Shown: piece after piece, positions 33,241-45,277 of the stretch
How positions within the stretch are numbered: position 1 is the first letter of the stretch
Layout: each line of letters starts with the position of its first letter
Assembly: GCF_021869535.1 (NCBI RefSeq)
Contig: NW_026262690.1
Span: forward strand, 94,083,995-94,147,994
Length of the DNA stretch: 64,000 bases
Reading direction: 5' to 3'
Source: Mytilus californianus
Lineage: Eukaryota; Mollusca; Bivalvia; Mytilida; Mytilidae
Made by a program: the position numbers and the translations under genes
The notes under the pieces: generated by a model
The model's database searches: none
The model's input: only the letters and a program-made list of their open reading frames with translations
Told to the model about the DNA's origin: nothing

Positions 33241-33890
33241 TATGACAGGCGCATAAAATTCCGTTAAGTTTCATAGAATGTAAGAAATCTACATTTACTA
33301 AGTAAAATATAACCAAATAACCATTATTAAGTTATGTTGACTTTATATGAGAGCTCTTCTTCTGTCGATACGTCGTGTTTAAAAAGTCATTCAAAGTTTA
33401 TTATCTGATTAAAGAGAAGTCCATAATAATTCATTATTGGAGTCTTCCAATGGCAAATGACTCAAAATCATCGATCCGGCTTTTTATAAAACTGGCATTG
33501 ATACGAAATTGCAAATGATTTATTAAAAAATTCAAGTTTAAGATGATAGGTCGATATTTTTACAAAAAATAGCAAGTTTGATTGAAGATACTATTAGTTA
33601 TTTAGACTTTCAATGAAATGAAGAAACTTATATAATTTTATAAATCTTATGGTCATGTTTTAGTTTTTTTTGTTGCAAAAAAGACAATTGTTTGAATTTT
33701 TCAAAATTGTATGTCTCTAATTAATAGAATGCAGGAAGCTATAATAACTCAGTCAATTCTATCATTGAGATTTCTTTAGAAACACGTCAATGTCTTTTTT
33801 ATGTGTACAATCATTACCTAATATGTGTTGTAGGCACAACATGCATCTATCAAACCAGATCGGTGACCTTAACGTTTCTTTAATATCTAT

Positions 33891-34141
33891 GATTGATTGT
33901 TTGATGTTTAACGCCACTTTCAGCATTATTGTGCTTTTTGTGGCGGTCAGTTGTTATCGGTAGAGGAAGCTGGAGTGCCCGGAGAGAACCACCAACCTTC
34001 GATAAGGAAAACTTACAATCCTAGTCAATTAAGACTGTAGTCAGCTCCGTGCTGCCACGTACGGGATTCGAACAACTTCAGTATTGACAAGCTAGTGATA
34101 CAGAAGTTCTACTACTTAGACCACTAGGCCATCGAGGCCCC
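33891..34141 (-). mobile_element. tRNA-derived SINE with target-site duplication
   Basis: On the minus strand it starts GGGGCCTCGATGGCCTAGTG, with a pol III A box TGGCCTAGTGG (34121-34131) and a B box GTTCGAATCC (34064-34073) about 47 bases apart, as in a tRNA with a long variable arm. The body contains GGTTGGTGGTTCTCTCCGGG and CTGACCGCCACAAAAAGCAC. The tail GTGGCGTTAAACATCAAACA ends in ATCA-type repeats, a form known from molluscan SINEs. TAATATCTA flanks both ends (33881-33889 and 34142-34150). A paralogous flank at 44754 lacks the insertion. Confidence 0.9.
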
Positions 34142-34424
34142 TAATATCTACGAAAAGCGCAATCAAACTTCATTTTGGCAAAGTAAAAAAATCGTTATCT
34201 TTTAAAAATATAGCCGAACTATTTTATTTGGGACAAGTGTCGAAAAGTAAAACCACACATGATGCACTATCGGTGATAGCAGTCTATTTGTAGAGTGGTG
34301 ATCATGAACATTTATTTTATTTTGGTTTGTAAAAATGACAATATCTGCCTTCGATATTATCAACTTAACATGAAGTATAAGACATGCACTTAGCGTGGCA
34401 TTCTATCAGGTCAAGAAAGAACAC

Positions 34425-34460
34425 AGGTAGATTTAGATAAAGACACATACAAGTTTAAAT
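34425..34460 (+). promoter_or_regulatory. Conserved upstream motif of the TRIM-like genes (copy 2)
   Basis: AGGTAGATTTAGATAAAGAC with ACATACAAGTTTAAAT lies 167 bases before the ATG at 34592, almost identical to the block at 45113. CACAG/GTAGAT could be a splice donor, with TAG/ATGAATTAC (34512) as acceptor, giving a short 5' UTR intron. Confidence 0.45.
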
Positions 34461-34591
34461 AATACAAGAATAAAGATAATAGATAAGTTTTCAAGAACTT
34501 TTGTAGTTGTAGATGAATTACATGTTCTACAAAATTATCTATAGTCTTGTTTACAAGCAAAGGTGAAAAAAATTGGATCAAGATTTGAAAA

Positions 34592-36277
34592 ATGGCTAGC
34601 AAATATACAAACTGTCAATTTTGTGAAGAATCACCTGATGCTAAATGGCATTGCCAGTCATGTGATCTTAATCTTTGCGATGTATGCAATCCAAAAATTC
34701 ATACAAAGATTGAAAAATTATCTGGACACACAGTTTTTCTTATACAAGATAAAGATATTATTGAGGATTTGGAAAATTTAAGAAAAGTTGACTTGAAGGA
34801 AATTACATGTTCAAAACATTCTAACCATAAAAGTGTAACATTCTGCTTAAATTGCGATAAATCGTTATGCTCGTCTTGTTTAATCAAACCATTTCAGTAT
34901 GAGGAATTAAATAAGGTCTACGAAGAAAGATGTCTTTTTCTGAAAGATTTGAAATGTCAAATTGACAAATGTTACCCATTTTTTGAAGAAAAAGCAACTG
35001 ATTTTAGAAATATGGACGATGAAGTAGTCGCAAAGCACAACGAAATAAAAAGGAAAATTTCTTGTAGAAAGAAAGAAGTCAAAGATTCAATATCAAAGGA
35101 AGCATTAGACGTTTTAGATGTTATGGAAGGTATATGGGACACTGATAACAATCCAATAGTCATAGAACGCGAAAGACTATCTCAGATAGAACAAGATTTA
35201 AAGACAAGAAAAAATAGACTTGACAAAGCATTAGAAACACGGGATCCAGATGCAGTTTTCTCTACTGTAGAAAACATAAGTAGAGACATACCAGAAAAAT
35301 CAGCGTTGGAAATAATACCTCCAGATCTGATTTACATTGAGCCAAAAGTGAGCTTTATGAAACAAGTCATAGGTTTAGTAATTAGAATGCCCAAAGTTTT
35401 GTACCCTCAGACGTTTCATGTTGATTTCCCCGATATGAATGGACTAATATCTCTAAATGATTACATCTGTGTCATGTATAACACGGATTCTCGCAGATTT
35501 AAGTATTTCACAATATCAGGTTCTAAATTTATAACTACAAAAGAAATAATTGATGACAGTATAAATAAAAATTCAGGATTCTTTTTTTCGGCTTCCGTAA
35601 AAATATTAGGCGTTACCAACTATAATGGAGAAATTGTACTGTCAGATGACACATTTCAAATCAGACGGCTTAAAACTAATGGAACATTTGAGAAATTATC
35701 ACCGTCGTTCACAACAGATAAACTTATGTTTTATGGTATTCATGCTGCGAACAATAATGAAATACTCGTGGGTTTTACTGTGAGCGGGTGATCTTCTGCT
35801 AGAATTCTTGAACTTCTCGATATCAGTCCTGTTATTCAAACGTGCAAGATGAGACGCGTTGATTGTAGTAGCAACAGCTTTAAAACATTATTTAATCTTC
35901 CGAAAAAGATAACTACAAACATCAATAGATATGTTTGTATTATAGATTATCTTAATGCAAAAAGCGGAAGAGTTGTAGCGATAGGAACATGGGGACAACC
36001 AAAATGGACATACAACGGCCACCCAAGCATAAATTCATAAAATGAATTGTATCCCAATGACATTATCACAACCTCGTCTGGTCTGGTACTAGTTGCTGAG
36101 AAAAACACAAATGCAATCCATGTTCTATCTGAAGATTGGCAATTCATCTGTAATTGCATTTCCAGCAGCGGAATAATTGCGCCTGTTAGTATATGTTTTA
36201 ACAAAAAGGGACATTTAATGATCGGTTGTTCAGATTCTGGAAAAACCATATTGCATATGGTGAATTTACTGGAATGA
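34592..36277 (+). pseudogene. RING-less TRIM-like gene with two in-frame stops
   Basis: A single frame of 562 codons from ATG 34592 to TGA 36275-36277, broken only by TGA at 35789-35791 and TAA at 36038-36040. B-box 1 covers residues 8-37 (C8, C11, H20, C21, C24, C29, C32, H37) and B-box 2 residues 73-100 (C73, H76, C85, C88, C93, C96). A coiled coil follows at about 105-235 and a propeller-like region at about 270-561. There is no RING, so E3 ligase activity is not expected. The stops are single-base changes (GGA to TGA, GAA to TAA against the other copies) with no frameshift, so decay is recent. A truncated 399-residue protein with B-boxes and coiled coil could still be made. Confidence 0.85.
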
Positions 36278-36281
36278 CACC

Positions 36282-37860
36282 AAAGTAGGTTTATAAATTT
36301 ATGTTGTGTGTCTGCTATTAAAATAAAATCTAAACGATTTATATTTAATATTTACCAATTTATTTCTTTAATCATCCCCGAAATTGTTTTTGTATGCACC
36401 ACACTTCGTTATAGCCCTCGCGGGTATTCAGTTTAGACCTTCTCGTTAGCCTGTCCGTCTCTGTGTCAGTTAGTTTTTCAGTCACTTTAGTTTTCGAATA
36501 CTAACTCAAATATTCTATATCAGATTAAAACCTTTCTTGTAGGTATAATACCACAAAATCATAGTACGTCACATCCGGTTGCATACAAAAAAGGGTTGAA
36601 AAAAAATATTCCCTTGAATTTGACAGTTGTAGGAAATTAATCCTTCATTTCATTGCAGCAAAAATTTCTGGGTCATACACATAGATCTTGGGTGTTTCAA
36701 AGCACCTTTATTTTTTTATTTGGTGTTTCTATAGAATATTTTGGAAACTTGAGGTTACATGGTTACTAAAGCTTGTACACAGGTAAAAACAGAGGTGAAA
36801 ATTTGATTGGTTAACTTACAGTGATAGTTATTTTCTTGTATGCAATGAAATGTCATGTGAAATTTTGTCTATAGTACTTGACAGGATAAAACTTTACTCA
36901 TGCCAAGTATTTCTTTATTTGATACATAGATAAATTCTGCACAATTTTTGAAAAAGTGCAAATATAACTAAGACTAATAGGGAAAAATCAATGGTGGTAT
37001 TACACCTTTATACATGATCAGATATAGTGAGAGTAAGGTCTATATAAGTTTTAACGTCACCATATCACAGTCAAGGTATTAAATACTAAAATAGACCAAC
37101 ATTTGTACATAAAAGCGGTTTACGGATCCTAAATCAATTACTTTTCGATCGCAACCTTACTTGCATACATCGTCACATATTATGAGTTGAAGATCCGTAT
37201 TGATTTTGAGGTCAATACTTCAAAGGCTAAGGTCAAATTTACTTAAATAGGCCACACAATTTGTGTGGAAAGGGGTTTTCTGGATGCTAAATCAAATACT
37301 TTGTATATGCGTTTTTAATCATTCGTAGATTATATATGGTTTGCTGTCCCTTTATCCATTGTCAAGGTCAAAGTTACTTATATATATTGTTGTAAGACAA
37401 AAATGCTATCATAGAAGAAAAGAATCATACTTCAAAGTAAACAGAAAAAATACAGAAGAAACTGAGCCATAAGGTCATTAAAAACTTTTCCTCTTTACAT
37501 GGGGGCGTTGGGTATGTTGACTTTCTCACTAAATGTTCTTTAATTTGATAATAGAACAACAGAGTTTTGTCTCATACATTCAACAACTGTATATAAAAAG
37601 GCATCGTAAACACTGAAATAAGATAACACGGGCAAAGATAGTTCCAATATAGAACATTATCAGAGTTTAGGGTGCTACCATTTGCTCAGGAACGTTAGAG
37701 TAATGTGTGCATCATACATGGACCTACATCTTGACCTTACAATTTTCAAATAAAAATATTTCTATCTTAGTTAATATTAAACCAAATTTGAGATCCAATT
37801 ACATGATCTTTACCTTCTTCATTGATGCCTTGTATATTTCTTTTGGCGACTCTTGTGTTG
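36282..37860 (+). repeat. TRIM 3'-flank duplication block, copy 3
   Basis: It follows the stop of the 34592 gene with AATAAA at 36322. It then parallels 15466-17400: ATCATCCCCGAAATTG, TATTATGAGTTGAAGATCCG, GGTCAAAGTTACTTATATA, GGGGGCGTTGGGTATG and CATACATGGACCTACATCTT. An unmatched stretch at 36545-37085 is an insertion here or a loss in the other copies. Confidence 0.7.
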
Positions 37861-38099
37861 AGAGAAATCAAACATGCATTCAGTTTTGAAATTAAAATCA
37901 CCCAAAATTCAGGACAACTAGTAAATTGTTTTGAGAAGAAATCCATGCAACTAGGTATTCCTAAAAAGAATGTTAAAGTATTTGGAACACAAACGAAACA
38001 CGTAAAAGTCAGCAAACAATTCACATGATATAGAGACAAGCTCCTTTGAATATATCAAGAAAAAATAGCTTCACAGCATTTGGTCCATAATGTTTAAAC

Positions 38100-39300
38100 A
38101 CATTTTTGAAAAATTGATTAAGCTAGAAAAATCCGAAACACAACTTTTAAATACTAATATGTTTAGTCGAGTATATGCACACTTATTCTACATATATTAT
38201 CAAATATTGAAAGGTGACTTAACTCCTGTATTACCTCATCGACAAATATGTTGTACCCCTAGACAAAGCCTCTGACAATATCATTTTGTTTATAAATTTC
38301 ATTAATTGAACTTTTTGAAAACCGAAGATATTCTCCAACGTCACTTACAAATGAGTTAATCCTAGGGTTGCTCTACATTCTTTTAGAACAGCAATAAAAG
38401 ATGAAAAAAAATAATATGACCTTCCTTTGCTTTTTTCTTGATAGCAAAATAACATTAACCTCATAACAATGAATTTGGCTACTCTTTTTAAATGTCCTTT
38501 TATCATATAGCTTCAAACACTTCTACGTATAAGAATGAAGTTTATAACAGCGTTGATAGAGACACCTGGTATTTAAACGTTATCGTGTGTGTCACTAACT
38601 ATCAACAACAAAGATTTCACGCAATAACAGCGTGTCAGGGGACACACACTGGGGATATACATAATTACTATCCTTACACATTTTCATTCAAAAAATAAAG
38701 TTTTGTATCAAAGTTTTAGGAATTTTTATATTGGGTCTCCAGTGACACACACGGTAACGTATAAATGCCAGGTTTCCAAATCCACGCTGTTATGAAGTTC
38801 ATTCCATTACATCCCTTCTTTTTAAATCTTTAGGCTTGAGCGTTCATGACAAATGTAAATCCACAAGAGCGTATCGGAGGCACGAAACATAAAGTGTTGT
38901 TTTAATTTCCAAAACTTTATATTATTCTGTCTACAAAATAGCTTTACAAAATATAAACATCGATTTTATCAGCAATCCAAGCCCGGCTTCAGTTTAAGTG
39001 TGACACTACTTACTCTAGGGCTGTGTGAATCAGATATTTTGATACATAAAAACTCAAAATATCTGTAAGAGAACATACGATAAAAGTGGTGTTCGTATTG
39101 CAATAGTATAAAAATAATATTACTTCACTACCCTTTACACCAGTATTCCCGCTTGAAAACTTAGACAGTTTGAAAAAACTGGCCCAACTTTTATTCAAAA
39201 ACATAGACACAAACGACTTGTTTCAGGAAGAGATGAATTACACTTTCTAATAAACCACTATCCTCCAAACAAAAAGTTCTCTAAACTTACATAATAAACA
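38100..39300 (+). pseudogene. Penelope-like RT remnant, family 2
   Basis: Duplicate of 21430-22800. It has the CGACAAATATGTTGTACCCC block (YVVVPADKA equivalent) near 38240, ACCTTCCTTTGCTTTTTTCT near 38420, a hammerhead-like relic at 38837-38885, ACATCGATTTTATCAGCAAT near 38960 and CCAACTTTTATTCAAAAACA near 39184. The frame is thoroughly broken. Confidence 0.55.
38837..38885 (+). ncRNA. Hammerhead-like relic
   Basis: GAGCGTTC, ATGACAAATGTAAATCC, ACAAGAGCGTATCGG and AGGCAC keep the order of the hammerhead parts, but the CTGATGA and GAAA cores are mutated. Confidence 0.35.
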
Positions 39301-39759
39301 TATTTGCAAAATATAAATTATTTTAATTGGACTGCATTTCAGTGAAGAATTTCATTGTTGTACCTTTTGTTTATATCTTATATTTAACAAATACCCTTAG
39401 TGCTTTATTGATTAGAATGTAAAACTTTTATTTATCAGGTCGGGACCGACGTATATACCTGCACCAAGAACGCCTAGAACCCGATGGCGGGATGCATAGA
39501 TACCGAGTCAAGACCAAAAGAAATACAATAGCACGAATACAAAATTTTGGGAAAACTGTAATGTAAAATAAAAACATACACAACTGCAACACCTAGAAAC
39601 TATAGATCAAGACCATCTTGTTTTGATTGTGAAGTAGACACTGAATATTTATATATTAGGTCTTGGTACTTTCCGATGAACTTTTTAGAATAAGGACGAG
39701 ACGTTCTTTGACAAAACCTTGTCTCTTTTATTGTTTGGTCAGACACCGATTTATAAAGT

Positions 39760-40300
39760 CTGAGTATCAGCTGCTAGATCTTGACTATCGTTGAGAAATG
39801 AATATTTTGTATGATGGTGAAGTTGGTATATTGCTGCTAAGGTGAGGAAGATTGATAATTTCAAAATTGAAATCGTCTCGTTTGTCATAGATTTTGCTAC
39901 TGAGATGACCACTGTTGTCAATTCGAGATAAATGTCTAGAAACGAGGTGGAGAAATCTGTATCTGTGGTTCCTTTAATCTCTAGTTCCGGAGGATATATT
40001 AAAAGGACCAAGTCAGAAAAGATTGGATTGTTATTGAAAAGAACATCAATACATTAATATACCTGTATGTGAAATTAAATTATCTAGCTTCTTGTTTTTT
40101 ACAAGTGTCTGAAGGAAATTCGACTTCAATGAAAATAAGAAAAGGTCGACAAGGAGAGGTGCACAGTTGGTTCAGACAGGAAAGCCGACAACCTGCTGTA
40201 TAATTCTACCTCCCAATTCAACAAATATATTGTCAATTTGGAACTCCAGCATACTGACCACTTGTTCTTCGGTGTAGCGAAACAGAGAAGAACATGTCAA
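39760..40300 (-). pseudogene. Penelope-like RT remnant, family 2
   Basis: The minus strand reads DNIFVELGGRIIQQVV, GFPVWTNCAPLLVDLFLF (PMGTNCAP block, about 40155-40230), then LGPFNISSG, HLSSKIYDKRDDFNFEI (about 39855-39905) and LPHL. Frame changes occur between blocks. The stretch 39301-39759 shows nothing recognisable. Confidence 0.65.
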
Positions 40301-41294
40301 TCAATGACAAAAATGACAAACAATCATCACTCTTAAATTCCAAATTTTTGCTTTGAGAATCAAAAAGTTAAACCAACTACACTCTGATCTACAATCACAC
40401 AATGAATTTTGAATGATATGTTTAATCAGTATACATGTTAAACAGAAAACAATTATCACCTCTATGTTTCAATTAGAACATACCCACCCCTTCTCGTCCA
40501 ATTGAATAACAGTATTTGCCCTTTTATTTTTCATACTGCATGGTTTTCCATGCACTATAAAAATGCTATTCACGATTGATTCTCATTGTAGACTAGTTAA
40601 GAAAGTGAACTGTTAATAACTGCACCAACGAGGTGTATAATCCCATGGGGCAATTTCCATAGGAAAAGAGCGCAAGAAAACAAACCATGAGTACTACTGC
40701 TTGTCTAAATATTATAAATGGAAACAAGATAAAAGAAAATTTTAAATTATAAAAACATTTAGCAAACGTTATATAATGGTACATATATGGAACAAAAATG
40801 ATTGAAATCGTCGTAAAGGTTAAGGTAAAATAATATTTAATATAATTTGTATACGAGACATTAGAGTTAGCGTTTTTTTAAAAGAAACAATGACTCTTGA
40901 TATATAAGGCAGAGGAAATTTTTGAGAGAAAAAAACTAAAACATTTTTCATAAAAAATCATCGGACGTTGAAACAATTGTAATTTTGAAATAAAGTTATT
41001 GATTATGTTTTATCTTTGTTGAAGATATATTTAATTTTATTAAATTGATTTATATAACATTGTGTGCTTTTTCAAATAAAGGAATTGGAGATACATAAGT
41101 ATTCAATTTTACCTGCAGGTAAACAAAAATCCCTTTTTGAACAATTTATCCTTTTTGAGTCCTTACAAAATTATTTAAGTTCTTTTTTATTCCATCTGTT
41201 GAAATGACCATTCACTATGATTTAAATCCTTAATATTAACCATGTTAACACTTAAAATGTTTTCAAATTAAGGTTTGATTTATTACAATGGGTA

Positions 41295-41420
41295 ATTAGA
41301 CTTATAACCGAGTTTGTATTAACATGAGCAACTCGACAGGTGCCACATGTGGAGCAGGATCTGCTTACCCTTCCGGAGCAATTCCAAAGGGGCCAGACCG
41401 GCTGGTCTAAAGGGAAAGCG
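41295..41420 (+). repeat. Family 2 element tail fragment
   Basis: AATTAGACTTATAACCGAGT, AACATGAGCAACTCGACAGG, TGCCACATGTGGAGCAGGAT and CTGCTTACCCTTCCGGAGCA correspond in reverse complement to 48530-48640. The rest of the tail is missing. Sequence 40301-41294 holds no recognised feature. Confidence 0.7.
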
Positions 41421-41559
41421 TTCTGCTATGCATGCATACCCCGTAACTCAGTCAAGTTGTTATTTTCTGGGATAGGTAAGAATCGCTAAATTTACATATC
41501 AGACAACTATTATTATGTTCAAAAGTATAAGACTGTGACGAAAACATGTCTCTAGTGAG

Positions 41560-41865
41560 TTAAGACACAGACACCTCGTATCTGTCAACCAATTCGTGAT
41601 GGTGACCGTAAAACATATTTAGTGTCGATTTTAGTCGATCTTCCTCATAACTCTCTGAGAGCAGGAGTCCGTTCAAAGTGACCATGCACGAACGTAACGT
41701 ATTAAATGAGATATGTAAACGCCATACGTTTAGGGCAGACGGGTATGTTGTTGCTAAGAAATTGGAAGTTGACACTAATAATATTAAAGGTACCAATTTT
41801 ACTGCGCAAGACCTGCATTTTATCAATAAATGTCTTTTCTGTGATGCTGGATACCATTCAATAAG
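41560..41865 (-). pseudogene. Penelope-like RT fragment, family 2
   Basis: On the minus strand the frame ends with STLNMFYGHHHELVDRYEVS, matching the KFYGRHHxLVDRYGxS block of this family. Upstream VWRLHISFNTLRSC is the frame-shifted counterpart of the YGVYISQLIRYSRAC block. It abuts a TRIM pseudogene on its right. Confidence 0.6.
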
Positions 41866-42538
41866 TAAAATTGACAAATGTCAACCCTTCCTTAAAGAGT
41901 AAAGAGAAAACAGCTAATTTGAGCAATATGGATGATGATGACGAGGTCGCAAAAATAACTAGATATGGGAACAAAAATTCTCAAGGAAAGAAATATGAAA
42001 CTGTATCAAAGGTAGCATGAAACATTGTAAAAGTTATTGAAGGAATATGAGACACGGAAAATAATCCAGTTTTAACAGAACGCGAAAGACTTTCTAAAAT
42101 AGAACAAGATTTAAACGTAAATCGGTAATACACTTGAGGAAGTGTAAGAAGCATAGGATCCAGCTTTCGTTTTCTTGTAGAAAACATCAGCAGAGACATA
42201 CCAGAGAAAGCAGCATTGGAAATGAGACTTGCAGAGCTTATTAATATTAAGCTAAAAGAAAGTTATATGCACGAAGTCTTCAAATCAGTAATTAGAATGC
42301 TCAAAGTAGTTTCTATTCGGGATTTTCAGGTTTAGTTTTCCCCAAAAAAAGGGGATCTTGTAATGTTGAGGTCTTTGTTATGTATATTTTCAATTTTCGC
42401 AAAGCTAAATATTTCACAACAACAGATTGTAAGTTTGTAACTAAAAATTGCATTATAGCTGTAAGAAGGAAAGAAGCACGATTTGAAAGGGTTTAAGGTA
42501 TACAAAAACTATGATCGAGAAATGTTAACGTCTGATGG
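41866..42538 (+). pseudogene. TRIM-like pseudogene, middle part only
   Basis: It begins inside the coiled coil (AGTAAAATTGACAAATGTCA, the SKIDECYPF region) and continues through GTTATTGAAGGAATATGAGA (VMEGIWDT with a stop), GAACGCGAAAGACTTTC and GAAAACATCAGCAGAGACAT. It reaches the first propeller blades (TATTTCACAACAACAGATTG) before ending at about 42538, where RT-related sequence takes over. Multiple stops and small deletions are present. Confidence 0.8.
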
Positions 42539-42625
42539 CCTTGATTCAATAGCTTTCTTGTAGGCATCGACTCTGTATCAGTAAATCGTGATAGGAAATC
42601 CAAGTTCTGCCAAGAGAACGAGTAT
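42539..42625 (-). pseudogene. Small RT fragment, family 2
   Basis: TTGATTCAATAGCTTTCTTG and AATCGTGATAGGAAATCCAA match 48782-48845, which belongs to the family 2 RT on the minus strand. It forms the right border of the TRIM pseudogene. Confidence 0.6.
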
Positions 42626-43108
42626 AGTATTGACTTTTTACTTTCTAAACATTTTATAAGAGTCGTTTTCCCATATTTTATGATAAAATATATTATCTAC
42701 TTTTCCTTTGAATGATATAATAGTGCTATTTTAATTTTTGATCGGTGGCTTTTCTCATTATATATTTATAAAAACAATGGCAGAATATAAGCTCCTTTTT
42801 ATTAAAAAAAATAAAAAATATATATATAATTTTCGTTGGTACTGTCTTAAAATAACCCAACACAACATCAGTTATTCATTAATAGAATATTAACACTCCC
42901 TAAATATTCATCCTTAATAAGATTGGCGAAAAATAAAACTGTAATCAAAGAATGATACATCAATGGAAATTTTAAACACGGTGTATTTGTTGCTTGGTGA
43001 TTAGACATATTCTTCTTCTTTTATTTCAACGGTAATTTTAGTTTCAATGGTATAATTGAATTACTCTCATGCTTACCTGAACTTCTATCGAGTCATAAAG
43101 AAAAAAAC

Positions 43109-43145
43109 AGGTAAATTAAAGATAAGACAAACTTGATTTGTTTAA
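43109..43145 (+). promoter_or_regulatory. Conserved upstream motif of the TRIM-like genes (copy 3)
   Basis: CAGGTAAATTAAAGATAAGA then CAAACTTGATTTG is a diverged form of the 34425 block, about 135 bases before the pseudogene. Confidence 0.35.
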
Positions 43146-43244
43146 ACTTATTTTTGTTTTTAGATCAACTTAACTTAACATTAGTACTTATTTGAAAACA
43201 AGTGAAGCACACTAGAATAAACATCTGAAAAATTACTATAAGAT

Positions 43245-44680
43245 ATGAAATTGTCAGTTTTGTAAAGATTCAACTACTGTAAAATGGCATTGCAAGTCGT
43301 GTGATCTGAATCTTTGTGATTTATGCAATTCAGAAAAATCATACAAAAAGAAAAAAAAATCATCTGAGCAAAAGTCGATCTTCTTAAACATGCAGATGTT
43401 ATTGGGCATTTTGAAAATCTAAGAAACGTGGACTTAAATGAGATTGTATGTTCAAAACATATCGATCAGTGTAAATTACTGTCTGAATTACCCTAAATCT
43501 TTATGTTCCTCTTGTTAAATCCGACAATTTCAGTATGACGGACTTAACAAAGTATACGAAGAAAAATATCTTTTATTCAAAGATTTGAAAAGTAAAATTA
43601 ACGAATTTAACCCTTTCTTTGAGAGAAAGTCGTCACAATTAGAAAAATGAAGATGACGAGATCGCAAAACACAAAGAAATAAAAACAACCATTCTAATAG
43701 GAAAATGAAGTTGGGTGTGCAGTATCATAGAAAGCATTTAGCCTAGTAAAAATTTAGAAAAGTATATGGGATATGGAAAATAACGCGAAAGATGTTATAT
43801 AGTTCAAGATTTAAAGAACGAGACAAAATGCACTCACGAAGTATTAGAAAAACAAGAACCAGCTTCAGTTTTCTCTTCTGAAGATTAAATTCCCCGCGTT
43901 CAGTAGACTAGTGTCACTTAATGATAACATATGTATGATTTATAGTAATAATTCGTGCAAATTTTAGTATTTCACAATATCAGGTTCTACGTTTGTTACA
44001 ATAAAAGACAAGTTAGATGAAAGAAAGAGTGGTCTTAATTTTTTTAACACCAGTATTTTGGATATAACATGCCATGATACCTAAATTTTAACGTCGGATA
44101 TGAAACCCCTTAAAAATAATGGCATAAAAAAACAATTATCACTGTCGCTCACCAAAAAATTAATTTAAATTTTATGATATGCCTTTGCGAAGTATTATGA
44201 AGTCACCATAGGTTTAACCAATAACAAGACATCTTCTTTGGTTCTAACAAACCAATGTCGGTTGTGGTAACGATATAAACAAGATGAAGATGAGACGGGT
44301 TGAATGCGATTCCAAAAGTGACAATGCATTATTTACTGTCCCAAAAACGATAGCCACAAACGTCAACGGGATACATTTTTGTGTTAGACCGTCTTGATTT
44401 AAAAAGGGGAAGAGTAGTAGTGTTTGGCAGAAGGGGACTACCAAAATGGATATTCAATAGTCATCAAAGCATTAATTCAGAACATTATTTTTCTCTCGGT
44501 GAAATTGTCATGACATCGGCAGGTCCGCGTCTTGTGGCCGAGAAAAGCACAAATGCAAGGCATGTCCTACTTATGAATGGCCAAAATAATTTGTAATTCA
44601 GACAGACAATGAAAAACAGACAGTGTTAGTATCTATTTGACAACAAGGCACAGTAAATTATCGGTTGTTCGGAGTCTTTT
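43245..44680 (+). pseudogene. TRIM-like pseudogene, nearly full length
   Basis: The normal start codon is missing (GATATGAAATTGTCAGTTTT). B-box 1 (AAATGGCATTGCAAGTCGTG), B-box 2 (TCTTTATGTTCCTCTTGTTA), coiled coil (CCTTTCTTTGAGAGAAAG) and propeller (GGACTACCAAAATGGATATT, AATGCAAGGCATGTCCTACT) are all recognisable. Frameshifts and stops are frequent, and a block after VFSS is deleted near 43886. The last codons run straight into a TRIM 5' flank at about 44680. Confidence 0.85.
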
Positions 44681-45277
44681 TTATGTGAACAATCATTAAC
44701 TAATATGTGTCGAAGGCACAGCCTGTAGCTAGAAAACAATCTCAGTGACCTGATAATATCTATGGTAAGAATACTCATACTACAATTTAGCAAAGTTTAT
44801 AAAATCTTTATTTTTTGTTGATACAGCCATGCTAACTTAACTTATTGTCAGATGCATTATGAAGTTACGTTAAATCCTCCCAATGGAACAGACACTTCTC
44901 AAGTCTTTCATTTGGGATAAGCGGGAAAAACGACCATAAATGCATATCTCTAATCAGCAATATATTAAAATACAGTATATTTGTAGCAAGGTGATCATTT
45001 ATTTTCTTTTCTTTTGTTAAAATGGCAATATCTTACTTCGGTTTTATGAACTTAACTTGAAGTATATGACGCAAGTGCTTACGTGGAATTCTATCAAATC
45101 AATAAAGAGCACAGGTAGATTTAGATAAGACACATTCAAGTTTAAATTATAGAAGAATAGAGACCATAGAAATTTTTCAAGAGCCTTTTTTGTTGTAGAT
45201 GAATTACATTTTCTACGTAATTATTTATAGTCCTGCTAAATAGCATATGTGAAAAAAATGGGATGAACATTTGTAAA
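44680..45277 (+). promoter_or_regulatory. 5' flank shared by TRIM-like copies
   Basis: TTTTATGTGAACAATCATTA, CTAATATGTGT, the SINE-free site TAATATCTA (44754-44762) and ACAGGTAGATTTAGATAAGA (45113) run parallel to 33795-34591 upstream of the other full copy. The long shared flank shows that duplication units include upstream DNA and so probably promoters. Confidence 0.6.
45113..45147 (+). promoter_or_regulatory. Conserved upstream motif of the TRIM-like genes (copy 4)
   Basis: AGGTAGATTTAGATAAGACA then CATTCAAGTTTAAAT, 165 bases before the ATG. Spacing and sequence agree with copy 2. TTGTTGTAG/ATGAATTAC (45192-45210) could be the acceptor of a 5' UTR intron. Confidence 0.45.

Noticed and set aside
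35765-35815. Possible intron removing the stop at 35789 (GTGAGCG just upstream)
   Set aside because: The only nearby AG acceptor would give an intron of about 20 bases, and the second stop would remain. No other copy shows an intron here.
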